Assembly (NCBI RefSeq): GCF_029227915.1 | Contig: NC_079876.1 | Location: 16,182,001 to 16,246,000 of the forward strand | Direction: 5' to 3' | DNA from: Hydractinia symbiolongicarpus | Lineage: Eukaryota; Cnidaria; Hydrozoa; Anthoathecata; Hydractiniidae | Length of the DNA: 64,000 nt | Shown: one piece after another, positions 56,901 through 64,000 of the stretch | Layout: the number at the start of each line of letters is the position of its first letter | Numbering within the stretch: the stretch's first letter is position 1 | The notes under the pieces: generated by a model | Told to the model about the DNA's origin: nothing | Seen by the model: only the letters and a program-made list of their open reading frames with translations | Database searches by the model: none | Made by a program: the position numbers and the translations under genes

Positions 56901-59900
56901 CAGAAACAACTAACTTGTTAAACAACCAGTAAAACCAATCTTTATACATCCTCCACTAGATTGAGGGATGATATCAATAATGCTGCATATTAATGGAATG
57001 TCAAACCAATGTGTTATTATGGAATTATTTGCTCTGTTCGCAATAAACATCTAAAAACAATATGTTACTCAACACAAAATAGTGAAGTTGTCACTTAGAT
57101 CGCGATGATTTATGACTTAAAAAGTGTTATCCTTGAAATTGTTATATCGATTATAGAAACTTTTAAATTCTTAAGAAACATGACGCCCTTGTGTCCTAAA
57201 AAACTTAAAACAGGTTCATCTCCTCCAGCGTACTTTACAAATCGTCTTAGAAACAACATATTGTTCTTAAAATATATTATGAGTGTTTACTTTGACGGAT
57301 GCTCAAAAAAGGAAATAGCTCTAAATATGCATGTTGCACACCATCAAGACTTTTTATATAATAAGTATACTCTAACTATAATTTTCCTTCAAATTATATT
57401 CTGTTTATCATACCTAAGCAACAAATATTATTTAATAAGAAATTATAAAAAATTTAATTTTTTTAGGCCATATATGTTGCTAAACTAAACTTTAACAATT
57501 TTAGAATTAAAATGTTTTTAGGAGGTTGTATGTTCTTTGCATCAGATCAATAAAGTAAAAGATTGTAAACAATATGAATATAGCTTGCAGCTCAAAGATG
57601 TATTATTAGTATCTTGTTTTATAGATTTTTTTCTGTCTTATCAATGCTTTTATTATGCCTTAAGTCACCTAACATAAATAAAAAAAAACATTTTGAAAAT
57701 TGAACTAATCAAACAAACATGATCAACAACTAAACTAATACATGTTTCCTTAAAATAGTGTTAATGATTATTAACATAGTATCTACGCATTTTAAAGCTA
57801 GCTGTATAAATATTTCTTATGCTCCCAATTTTCCACATAGCATGCCAAACATGTTAATAGCAATCTTTTGTACTAGCTATCACACGGTGCCTTCTACAAT
57901 AGACAATACAACAATAGAGTTAAGTAAAATTCCTGCAAAGGTTGAATCATGAAAAAAATGTCATTTGAATGTTTTAAGTTGAATATATATGTTTAAAATA
58001 AAACAAATTGTTAAAACACAAGGCATTTCAAGGAGCCCATATAATATTAATTTAATCTTTCTTGTGACAATTTAGAACTACAAGGTGATAACTGATAACA
58101 ACTAAAGCAAATTATATTCATCTGCCTTGATTGACCACTTACTTTGCTGATATGTTGTGAGGTACAAAAAAGTTTATTTTTAATAATCCTTTGTGTTTTA
58201 GCCCTTTGTTTTCACCTGTTTCACCATTATAAGCTATTCAATGCATTTATCTTAGGTTTCTCCTAGCCAATTAAGCTGGATTAATTTTTAATGCTAAAGA
58301 TAACAGTTGCATTTTTGCGGTGTTTACATTTTTGTAGTGTGTGTATAGGACGGAACAGTCAGTGATAGAAGTAGGTTACAGCTGTTAACGTTACAAAGAA
58401 TTTAATACCTTGTTAGATGCTCCCCTTGTGACAATTCTTAAAGACTTTAAATTATTACCAAATCGCACTTGAAAATTATGCACAGCTTTTGTTGCATTGG
58501 CTTGAACAAATATACCAGTCAATGTAACCTCCATGCCAAAATCATATCTTAAGAACTCTCCAGCTGATGAACACCAAGAATTAGAAGAGTATAAGTTTGG
58601 TGACAACACTGTGGTGGTATCATTCATTTTTGGATTAAAGTCTGATTTCATAGAAGAGGAACATGCTAAAAAAGATAGCAAGTGTTCAAAACAAAAATAA
58701 ATAAACAAGGCAATTTTACTTATCAGCTAATAAAATATAGTACAAAAAATCTGTTAGTATTTTGCTAAATTATTGAAGGAACTTTTAGCCATGATCTACA
58801 TATACACTCCATAGATATAAAATAATTTTAAAAATTCAGTCTAGGACAAACACCTTCCTTGTCATGTATTTATTCGGATAAAACATTATATGTATAGGAA
58901 TGCTGTATTGAAGTCCAATTTATAAAGTTATAATAAAGTAAACTGCTTACTCTCTGAACATCCATATAATTCAACTTTTATACACACAACTTTGCTTTGT
59001 TCAACTGGGTAGATGCGAATATGACGACCTGTAAATGCATTTTGATAAAACCAATGCCGTTTTGTGTTTTTGCTGCCTGGATATGCAAAGTTCTATAAAA
59101 TATGCCGTCTACAATTTTTTCATGAAAACATAGTTGGAATATAAAGGCGAAACCTGAATACAAGGTAGTCTATAAAAATGATAGGTTTGCATTAACACAA
59201 AGTACACTAACTATAGGGTTAGTGAATCAGTGCATAAAAAGTTTTAACTAGACTTAAACCTAGGGAAAAAGTTATTGTTTGTATGTAGGGGAAATAATTT
59301 TTGCGGATAAAAACTAGTCTTTTAAGGAAACTAGACATGTAGCAGTAATATGTTAAGTATTTTAGGCATACTTTAAGATATGCTGCATTATGCAATTTGG
59401 CTCATACTGCTAACAGCGCAGTTAAATTGTTCTGTACACATAAGCATGCTATAAAATGAAAAGAATTCAGGCCTGATCTAAAATACGTTTTTGGATAAAG
59501 CTGGGTTAAGGCGAACAAGAAATTTGAGTATGACATAATAAAAAAAATCATTTTTTAAAAAACAATTAAAACGGTAGATAGGTTGGACAATACCACTGCT
59601 AAAACAACAGTATGTTACACTCGCAATAAATTTATTTTTATCTGAACATTCAGCATTTTAAGTGGAATTCTTAATTTTAATATTAATGATGCCATTAGGT
59701 TACTAAGGTAATTATTTTTCAATATATAAACTTTTTTTAAATTTACTTCAACAGAGTGCAGGTAAAGTTCCACACGCAAATTGTAGCCAGAATGGTAACA
59801 ATTTCCCAAGTGAAAGCATTTTCTATTTCTAACATCCTTCTGATAGCGAAAATTTATCCCGAATTTACCATGTAAACAATTAATTTGCCGTTGGAAAATT

Positions 59901-62900
59901 ATTATTAAAAATAAAATGAGTTAGGGGTAGTCTTTACTTGTTTACGTTCTTAATGTGTTGCGATTACAGTTTTTAACTTTAATGTCAATGTCAGTGGTGT
60001 TAAGAGTGTGTCTGTAAACAACCCAATGACTTGAAATAATAGCAAACATATTTTAGGTAACAAGGGGCCATATTTATCTTTTTATTTTCTAAATGCTTCG
60101 TGTTTGTGAAATATTTGTTGTCTATACGTTATTACACTTTTGGGGAATATTACACGTTATTATCTACGTACAAACACTTTTAGCCACGTATAAATCTTAA
60201 ACAAGCTGTTGGTGTGTGTGTTAAAAATCAAAAATCGAAGTTATTAGAGGAAATGTTAAGAATTTCATTTATAGTGATCAAGAAAATCTTTCTTAACATT
60301 GTTGATATTAGGTACTAATGTTCTCAACTTGTTACTATTTTCAAGGTTTTCAAACAATGACCTAAGTTTAATCAAATTAATCAAGTGTGACTGTGTCTAT
60401 AACAGGCAAAGTTAATCATGTTTCTAATGCTTTTCTTAGATAGCGTATTTAAAACATCCCTTTTTTGCATTTTATAAAAGTTATTATTGAAGATATTATT
60501 TCGGTTTGTCTGTTCAGTATTCATGTTACTGTGGAAAGTTTATCATTTCTTGAACATGATAGCTTAGTAGGCGACATTTCGAGAAGTGCAGTAGTATTAG
60601 TGGAAGGTTAAGAGCTGACATACAGTTTGTATGCAAGCGTTGCAAAGGTGAGATTATAGAGAATGAAGTATTTCCAGCTTTAATGATGTACAACAGTGGC
60701 TCGTTAGAGATAGTTGAGAACTTCTGTTATTTAGGTGATATGTTGGGCAGTGAAGGGGGTGTTGGAAGAAGTGTTACTTGCAGGATAGGTTCTGCTTGGA
60801 AAAAGTTCAGAGAGTTACTTCCTTTGTTGACTAGCAGAGTCCTGTCAATTGAGGTAAAAGGTAGGTTGTATGAGGCCTGTGTAAGAAGTGTTATGTTGTA
60901 CAGTAGTGAGACATGGGCAGTGAAGCAGTAAGATCTTGACCGTTTAGAAAGGAATGATTTGAGAATGGTTAGGTGGATGTGTAACGCCAGTCTGAGAGAC
61001 CGAAAGAGTTCAGATGAGCTAGGAAGCAGGCTAAGTACCCATAGAATTAAAGATGTTATCCAGATAAGAAGATTGAATTGGCTGAAGCACTTGGAAAGAA
61101 TGGAGGGGGATAATTGGGTAAGAAAGTGTAGAGACTTGATAGTTCCTGGGACAAAGCCCAGAGGCAGACCGAAAAAGACTTGGCAGGAGGTTTTAAGGAC
61201 AGACTTGATACAGAGGAAGTTAAGTTTAGATCTAACACAGTCTAGATCAGATTGGAAGAGGGTCATTAATATACCCCGTCCAACCCATGCTAACATGGAA
61301 AACCGACGTTAAGCCGAGAATGATGAATGATGATGACTATTAAAACTATTACTATTATTAATACGTTCCAAAATTATCACCACAATTTACACATCATTGT
61401 AATTGAGATGTAAGAAGTAATATTGATTTATCAAATGATGTTTTAAGTAAATTATTTTCAAAGAGGAAATATATTAGTTGTGAGCCGACATTGCGAGTAG
61501 ATTTATGAAAAGGTAAACATTTGTTATTTGAATTTTATGATTCGCAACATCCATATTATAATACTACAGGTATTATAACATAGATCGTATAATGATATTA
61601 TATGTCCGTCTGTCCGTCTGTCTGTCACGCAAAATAGTAGCCTAGCTGCGCAATGAGCGAGACGCACGCAATGCGGTATAAAAAGGACGGGCGAACCCTT
61701 GGATTTTTCCACAGGCTAACAACGACTAGTTATTTCGAAGACTATCAAAAAATAATCCAGCTTATCTATTTTTAAATCTAAAATAAAACTTTGGGACTGG
61801 ATGAGTGTGTTGTATTTGTGTAATTAGTAAACGTTTTAGTTAGACCACTGCAAAGTCGAATATTTAATACTACATGAACACACGAAGAAAAATATATTTA
61901 AAAAGAATTTACCCTTTTTTTATTCATATAATCAATTATCTTTTCTTCCCACAAGTCAACTAAATCATTCGGATCTGTTATACCATACTTTATACGCACA
62001 TTTGTGACTCCTTGCGTACTACCTTGTATTGCAAGACCGGTAATTGTCATTATTCTTCCCAAATCAATCTGTATGTAAGCATTTCTACTGCTCCACTTGA
62101 AAGCACTATTTAATCGAGCAAAAGATACATTCATGTTATTTGAAGAAGGAGTAGATGTTTTCAATCTGTCATCAGGTATTACATAAGTTTCCATTCCAAG
62201 TGGCTGCATGCATGGACCTTAAAATTGTAATTCAAAAGTAATACAAAATTGGCTTACGCCTTACTCTTGAAAAAAAAAATTTAAGCAACACAAACCTCCT
62301 TTTGTTGTTCTTACAATAATCGATCTACTCCATATCACCCTTGAAACAGTAAAAACTTGCACCTTAATATAAAGATATATAAAATAAAAACTACTTTAAA
62401 AAAACCTTTCGGAAAAGTTATAATTCATGATTCATAGTTGTATGAAGCATAAAGAGTGAAATATGATACATTGTCAAAACAAATATGGCGCAACATTTAC
62501 ATAAAGTAAAATTTCCCCCAAAAAAACTAAATGTACAAATTAAAGAGAAGGCTAAGTTTTTGTTTGATTTCGTGAAGCCTAAAATAATAAATAATAGACA
62601 GTTCTTTATTGCATGAATTAAGCTTGGAGAACTGATCGATAGTATAAAAAGAGTGGTTACAAATATATTAACATTGTCATGAGCCTGGCGGTTTTGACAC
62701 TGGTGGGTTGACCTAGCTTTAGGGAATTAGATCAATATTTATCTAGTGGTGTCTGGTAACTAAATAACCAAATAAGTTATTTTAATTATTAATTTTAATT
62801 AATTCATTGACCTCTGTCCGACAAATTCCTTTCTTTGTGGTAACATTATAAAACTTAACTTCAGTTTTTACATAACGCGAAGAAAAATAATTATATCCTG

Positions 62901-64000
62901 TCACAAGAGTTGTATTAACCTAACAGATCACAGTCTATCAAACTGTGTACTCGTGAAAGAATCAACAGATTTCTTTTTAAATTAATATAACCACTAGCTA
63001 ATGTAAAGAATACTAGTTACCACAGCTTGCTTGAGGAAATATGGCATAGATCATTTCGATTTTATTAACTCTTGCAGAAAATTACTTTACAAGCCTTAGG
63101 GTCAAGGATCTTTATTGTTTTAAGTCATTTTAACTTAAACAAAGCTGCGTTCCTTTAAGACTTAAGTTAAAGCTGATCATACAAGAATAAATGATCTCAC
63201 AACTTTATTCCCAAAAAAACAAATAAGAAAGAAAAAAAAATTCCAAGTCCACTAATACCTGTACTTTTTCCAAGAAATTAACATAAACATTAACATAAAG
63301 TGAAAAAAAAAAAGCTTAAACGAGATATGCTAAGATTTATATTAACCTGTATGCTCAAGTATATTAACCTGTGTGTATAAAAAAACTTAAATAGGCTGCA
63401 ACTGATTTTTACAATTTTGAAAGTGAGGTAAGTTTTATATGTGACCCAAAAACCATAGATAAGCTCATTTTCTGGAAAATAAAAATTAATAATGTATATT
63501 TTAATAGGACACACCTTTAATATATTAAACTTCATTTGAGAATAAGAAAAAACTTTTGATTCTTTCTACTTAAATTTTTTCAAAAGACACTTTATGCTAG
63601 TATTAATAAAAGCGCATTACCTTGCATTCATAAGTGGTATAGGGAGTCAATTCATTAACAGTGGCAGACGTGCTTGTATTTGGTATCACATTTGTAACAA
63701 TCATTTCTCTGCAATTAAGTCTGCAACATTGAATTCTATATTTTGTTATGTACTTCTTTTCATTGAGAATCCACGAAAAATTAATCGAGGTTGTATTCTG
63801 AAAAGTAGCCGAAAAATTCTTCAGAGCTAAAATAAAATGTTATAAGGAAAACTTAAGAAAATTAGGAAACAATTAAAGCCCATTAGCAATAGCTAAATCT
63901 ATTATGAGGTGTTTATGATAGAAATTAATCTTACATAATTAGTTAAAGTTAAATATTCTGAGTATATCTAGGATGTCTAACCTTGGAATGACCAGGTAAG
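35609..64000 (-). CDS. Gene C: large multidomain type I receptor, F5/8C-FN3-Ig-SEA-EGF-TM with tyrosine-motif tail (5' partial)
   Basis: Thirty-eight exons from 64000 to 35609 read open, use GT-AG borders and keep phase throughout. Order: end of an Ig, FN3, F5/8C x3, Ig, FN3, F5/8C x3, Ig, FN3, FN3, FN3, a juxtamembrane region like that of type II receptor tyrosine phosphatases, Ig, SEA-like, EGF, transmembrane helix, 80-residue cytoplasmic tail. No enzyme domain follows the membrane. The [Ig-FN3-F5/8C x3] block occurs twice and may occur again upstream, with the signal peptide beyond the window. I infer an adhesion or recognition receptor that signals by recruiting SH2 proteins. No gene symbol can be assigned. 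Confidence 0.82.
36314..36451 (-). CDS. Gene C EGF-like domain exon
   Basis: 138 nt, phase 1-1. Six cysteines in NECEPS, YCDDNAVCMN, YACSCSKDY and GFTC, with DFNEC at the start as in calcium-binding EGF modules. It lies directly before the membrane exon. Donor AAAAG|GTAAAG. Confidence 0.85.
36605..37338 (-). CDS. Gene C SEA-like domain (three exons)
   Basis: Exons 37338-37220, 36982-36918 and 36774-36605. The 65-nt middle exon was found because it is the only piece that restores phase (0 in, 2 out) between its neighbours. Content: RFDYINVYFNGKV, KQLKSSFLEAAY, LNVMAVGSDL and a GQSIQCVITL strand followed by a VKEVLKAL helix. Position before EGF and the alternation of strand and helix suggest SEA. 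The GSVVV autocleavage motif is not present. Confidence 0.55.
38281..38598 (-). CDS. Gene C membrane-proximal Ig domain
   Basis: One 318-nt exon, phase 1-1. It has TWNIYRTG, DTISCTKDG, a core SYNIEIKNA strand and the hallmark DTGLYTCTV, then a GTN-type end. The D-x-G/A-x-Y-x-C motif and two cysteines make the Ig call firm. It has no counterpart in gene B. Confidence 0.85.
38829..42232 (-). CDS. Gene C receptor-phosphatase-like juxtamembrane region (six exons plus a short linker exon)
   Basis: Exons 42232-42139, 41807-41609, 40868-40826, 40565-40472, 40236-39954 and 38880-38829. Features include SYTGPIR, LCFRAVV, YYQIIV, VAAEFRAEQF, FKLGDGKEY, and PGTEYSI followed by RAYYQ. The order Y-x-I-V, F-x-L-G-D-G, then P-G-T-x-Y is typical of the last FN3 and following segment of R2-type receptor tyrosine phosphatases. 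Here it is followed by Ig, SEA-like and EGF domains and no phosphatase, so it is a reused extracellular module. The first, second, fourth and start of the fifth exon are also in the gene B units. Confidence 0.65.
38995..39114 (+). mobile_element. Short Helitron-like relic, about 120 bp
   Basis: A|TCTCATATTAATAATAG start and end GGGATTTCCATGGGTCATTGA then CCAG|T (CTAG decayed). It resembles the 61585-61729 element along its middle (GCAAAAT...GCGAGACRCAC...GCRGTATAWAAAGGACRGG). Confidence 0.4.
41330..41373 (+). mobile_element. Possible Helitron-like 3' end
   Basis: CAGTGGACTGTTTCACGGG followed by ATTTAACAA and CTAG|T resembles the 3' ends of the other elements. No matching 5' end was found. 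It lies in the 40868-41609 intron, otherwise empty. Confidence 0.25.
42853..43224 (-). CDS. Gene C FN3 domain (third after the last Ig; two exons)
   Basis: Exons 43224-43118 (107 nt) and 43042-42853 (190 nt): PTEPRNISV, YLNWEEP, INGIIKVY, then FLTVKDLYPGTNYTIRI and TTGGGAGPLS. This is a classic FN3. Exon lengths are identical to the second FN3 of each 6.6-kb unit in gene B, showing common descent. Confidence 0.9.
43491..43910 (-). CDS. Gene C FN3 domain (second after the last Ig; two exons)
   Basis: Exons 43910-43690 and 43566-43491: VPSIPRNVTL, VSWLQPEPVGG, YEIKYKE, FTIKNLSNFQEYEVQ, then VRAYTKENFFIGPWSD. Typical tryptophan, tyrosine and leucine core of FN3. Phase 0 at the internal intron. 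Confidence 0.9.
44013..44276 (-). CDS. Gene C FN3 domain (first after the last Ig; one exon)
   Basis: A single phase 1-1 exon of 264 nt: VSPPNVNITS, ATISVYFG, a DKLTPYTDYVVTVSSYN strand and KTAEGG end. The usual B-strand tryptophan is not present. Unlike the other FN3 domains it is not split. Confidence 0.8.
44666..45034 (-). CDS. Gene C Ig-like domain 3
   Basis: One phase 1-1 exon. It includes SIKCFVEAQPGFQQEWNF (Ig cysteine then tryptophan), a SNLQIHR strand, NNISCDFSN and CYINYTCAAYYPGD. It has several N-glycosylation sequons. Extra cysteines resemble the Ig exons at 50635 and 28484. Confidence 0.75.
45722..46866 (-). CDS. Gene C F5/8 type C domain 6 (three exons)
   Basis: Exons 46866-46715, 46185-46016 and 45866-45722: GCMHKLGIEG, SSSVYANG, PWIQVCFDS, AVAIQGQGYYNDGRV with ISYGYQG, then ISAKCVRLHPTSWNKHGC and WELLGC. 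The intact R-W-E-L-x-G-C end is a canonical F5/8C close. It is the domain-3 position of the second block and clearly diverged from 56737-55856. Confidence 0.85.
46940..48017 (-). CDS. Gene C F5/8 type C domain 5 (two exons)
   Basis: Exons 48017-47797 (CSSPVFPVQL, YIRYHFGKRVTLTGL, FHIRYGQSP) and 47072-46940 (FWFDEEIICKVIDIV, ending IQFVGC). Domain-2 position of the block. The 0.7-kb intron holds nothing identifiable. Confidence 0.82.
48091..48613 (-). CDS. Gene C F5/8 type C domain 4 (two exons)
   Basis: Exons 48613-48312 (CMQPLGFENGII, ARLNSDKFWCAS, IWLKIDLGRLMTVTGMALQG, VWFKYS) and 48229-48091 (RRYWFKNKEITLRYIEF, closing ELYGC). A well-conserved F5/8C fold with paired first and last cysteines. 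Confidence 0.87.
48988..50133 (-). CDS. Gene C FN3 domain of the second block (two exons)
   Basis: Exons 50133-49928 (VKKFSVIS, ISFSWIPL, YEIQCCRQNC, VYELAPFTTYKC) and 49063-48988 (SSNWSTEISVKT). The adjacent CC and downstream C form a signature shared with the FN3 at 63826 and in the gene B units. An alternative acceptor 8 bases upstream gives DLAV instead of AV at the start. The 0.86-kb intron is featureless. Confidence 0.82.
50291..50635 (-). CDS. Gene C Ig-like domain 2
   Basis: Acceptor at 50635 after TTTTAG. Content: RVNNSLQCAAFGTH, IQWSVNNK, TIYKSFLIF, LLRFGRC, FKCTKEFVCAY and a WSYQ end. Close relative of the gene B Ig at 28484. The start of the domain is fused to the end of F5/8C-3 in phase 1 across a 5.2-kb intron. 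Confidence 0.78.
52763..53896 (+). mobile_element. Helitron Pif1-like helicase relic
   Basis: Conceptual translation across frames shows LLNEEQLTIVDSIL, then VATCAWTGIAATLLQNGKT (the helicase motif typical of Helitron Rep-Hel proteins), then LLRNLCLKDGLCNGTRLIV, TLSYALTIKKS, GQTFERVGIYL and GELYVAFSQARS. A TAG stop splits KS from GQTFE, and several frame changes and internal deletions separate the blocks. No Rep nuclease domain is seen. It is dead, but is related by class to the short Helitron-like elements in the window. Confidence 0.75.
53937..54050 (+). repeat. Degenerate tandem repeat, about 43 bp x 2.6
   Basis: Three successive segments begin GTTACTGTTACCTCTTGAAA, GTTATTGTATACCTCTTAAA and GTTACTGAGGACCTCTTTAA, with TGTGTTGCGGCA or TGTGTGCCA closing the first two. 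It lies right after the helicase relic and may be part of the same element's 3' region. Confidence 0.6.
54874..55090 (+). mobile_element. Penelope-like element GIY-YIG endonuclease relic
   Basis: The plus-strand frame reads NIVYEIQCKDC, FYDGETKRML, EHKKAV, and DHCWKNDHIID. Y-x-I-x-C-x2-C-x3-Y-x-G-x-T-x-R followed by EH is the GIY-YIG module at the C-terminus of Penelope-like retroelements. Three in-frame stops (after QHA, after HIID and after KRP) show decay. The reverse-transcriptase part is absent. Confidence 0.65.
55856..56737 (-). CDS. Gene C F5/8 type C domain 3 (three exons)
   Basis: Exons 56737-56603, 56294-56122 and 56015-55856: GCMNKLGLE, WLQVCFNETK, GVALQGLGYAWNDR, KIKYGYK, KAKCVRLHEM, LEIMGC. 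Near copy of gene A 1798-278 and the intact relative of the broken gene B domain. Confidence 0.85.
56915..58666 (-). CDS. Gene C F5/8 type C domain 2 (two exons)
   Basis: Exons 58666-58409 (CSSSMKSDF, SSNSWCSSAGEFLRYDFG, FQVRFGN) and 57050-56915 (THWFDIPLICSIIDI, GGCIKIGFTGC). The intron 57051-58408 contains a 127-codon plus-strand ORF with no recognisable features, probably chance. Confidence 0.83.
58951..62217 (-). CDS. Gene C F5/8 type C domain 1 (two exons, 2.8-kb intron)
   Basis: Exons 62217-61913 (CMQPLGMETYVI, ARLNSAFKWSSRNAYIQIDLG, GLAIQGS) and 59092-58951 (KRHWFYQNAFTGRHIRI, closing ELYGC). Phase 0 inside, 1 at both ends. The intron holds a LINE piece and a short Helitron-like element. 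The rest of it (59093-60590) has nothing I recognise. Confidence 0.85.
60600..61338 (+). mobile_element. LINE (non-LTR retrotransposon) reverse-transcriptase 3' end
   Basis: The plus-strand frame gives VENFCYLGDML, GRLYEACVRSVMLYSSETW, RMVRWMC, RRLNWLKHLERM, DNWVRKC, and RGRPKKTW. This is the conserved C-terminal end of many LINE polymerases. A TAA at 60929-60931 interrupts it. It ends in an ATGATG-rich 3' tail. The catalytic YADD region is not present, so this is a 5'-truncated copy, inserted antisense in a gene C intron. Confidence 0.85.
61585..61729 (+). mobile_element. Short Helitron-like element, 145 bp
   Basis: Starts A|TCGTATAATGATATTATATG and GTCCGTCTGTCTGTCACGCA; ends GGATTTTTCC hairpin core, ACAGGCTAACAACGA and CTAG|T. 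Same terminal logic as the 580-620 bp elements but with a different middle. A related decayed copy is at 38995-39114. Confidence 0.6.
62296..63826 (-). CDS. Gene C FN3 domain of the first visible block (two exons)
   Basis: Exons 63826-63621 (LKNFSATF, INFSWILNEK, YRIQCCRLNC, VNELTPYTTYEC) and 62362-62296 (VIWSRSIIVRTT). Same exon split and CC..C signature as 50133-48988 and the gene B FN3 copies. The 1.26-kb intron (62363-63620) shows nothing recognisable. Confidence 0.83.
63982..64000 (-). CDS. Gene C: last bases of an upstream Ig exon
   Basis: Codons for LTWSFQ followed by a CAAG|GTTAGA donor at 63982, equal to the end of the Ig exon at 50291. The rest of the exon lies beyond the window. 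Confidence 0.6.

Noticed and set aside
57105-57488. 127-codon plus-strand ORF in a gene C intron
   Set aside because: Low-complexity, AT-driven composition without recognisable motifs or related copies.
60727-61296. 189-codon minus-strand ORF
   Set aside because: Antisense of the LINE reverse-transcriptase piece, which has clear conserved motifs on the plus strand.

Overview
The window is AT-rich eukaryotic DNA with many short exons, dense transposon relics and domain-rich cell-surface receptor genes. Every host gene I can support lies on the minus strand. The mix of F5/8 type C (discoidin), fibronectin III (FN3), Ig, SEA-like and EGF domains, the base composition and the transposon set (Helitron, Penelope-like, LINE) suggest an invertebrate, most plausibly a cnidarian such as a hydrozoan. 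I cannot name the species.

The window holds a head-to-tail array of paralogous type I receptor genes. Gene A (5454 leftward, leaving the window at its left edge) begins with a signal peptide, then FN3 and three F5/8C domains; all visible exons are open. Gene B (35100 to about 5966) is a badly damaged paralogue. It has lost most of its leader and its first FN3, carries several in-frame stops and a 1-bp insertion, and ends in a tail cut by a stop codon. Its middle, 8111-27998, is three nearly identical 6.6-kb tandem units, each with eight recognisable exons. Gene C (64000 or beyond, to 35609) is the best preserved: 38 exons in the window read open with matching phases. They give Ig-end, FN3, F5/8C x3, Ig, FN3, F5/8C x3, Ig, FN3 x3, a receptor-phosphatase-like juxtamembrane region, Ig, SEA-like, EGF, a transmembrane helix and a tyrosine-rich tail. 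Its 5' end is outside the window.

The gene C tail has no kinase or phosphatase domain. It carries several YxxL/V motifs, including YTGL and YSQL eight residues apart (ITAM-like spacing), with VAYSQL also fitting the ITIM consensus. In gene B the codon for the leucine of YTGL is a stop, which removes exactly this pair. The family therefore looks like polymorphic-type adhesion or immune receptors with SH2-docking tails, in an array that is still duplicating and decaying. That role is inference.

Introns hold short Helitron-like elements (start A|TC, end CTAG|T), a broken Helitron helicase, a Penelope-like GIY-YIG relic, a LINE reverse-transcriptase 3' piece, a 308-bp (AT)n tract and smaller repeats. 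About 0.5 kb separates gene B's stop from gene A's ATG, and likewise gene C's stop from gene B's ATG; the two spacers are related, so the promoter/3'-end segment was duplicated with the genes. Exon borders were placed by hand from splice consensus, phase and comparison between paralogues.
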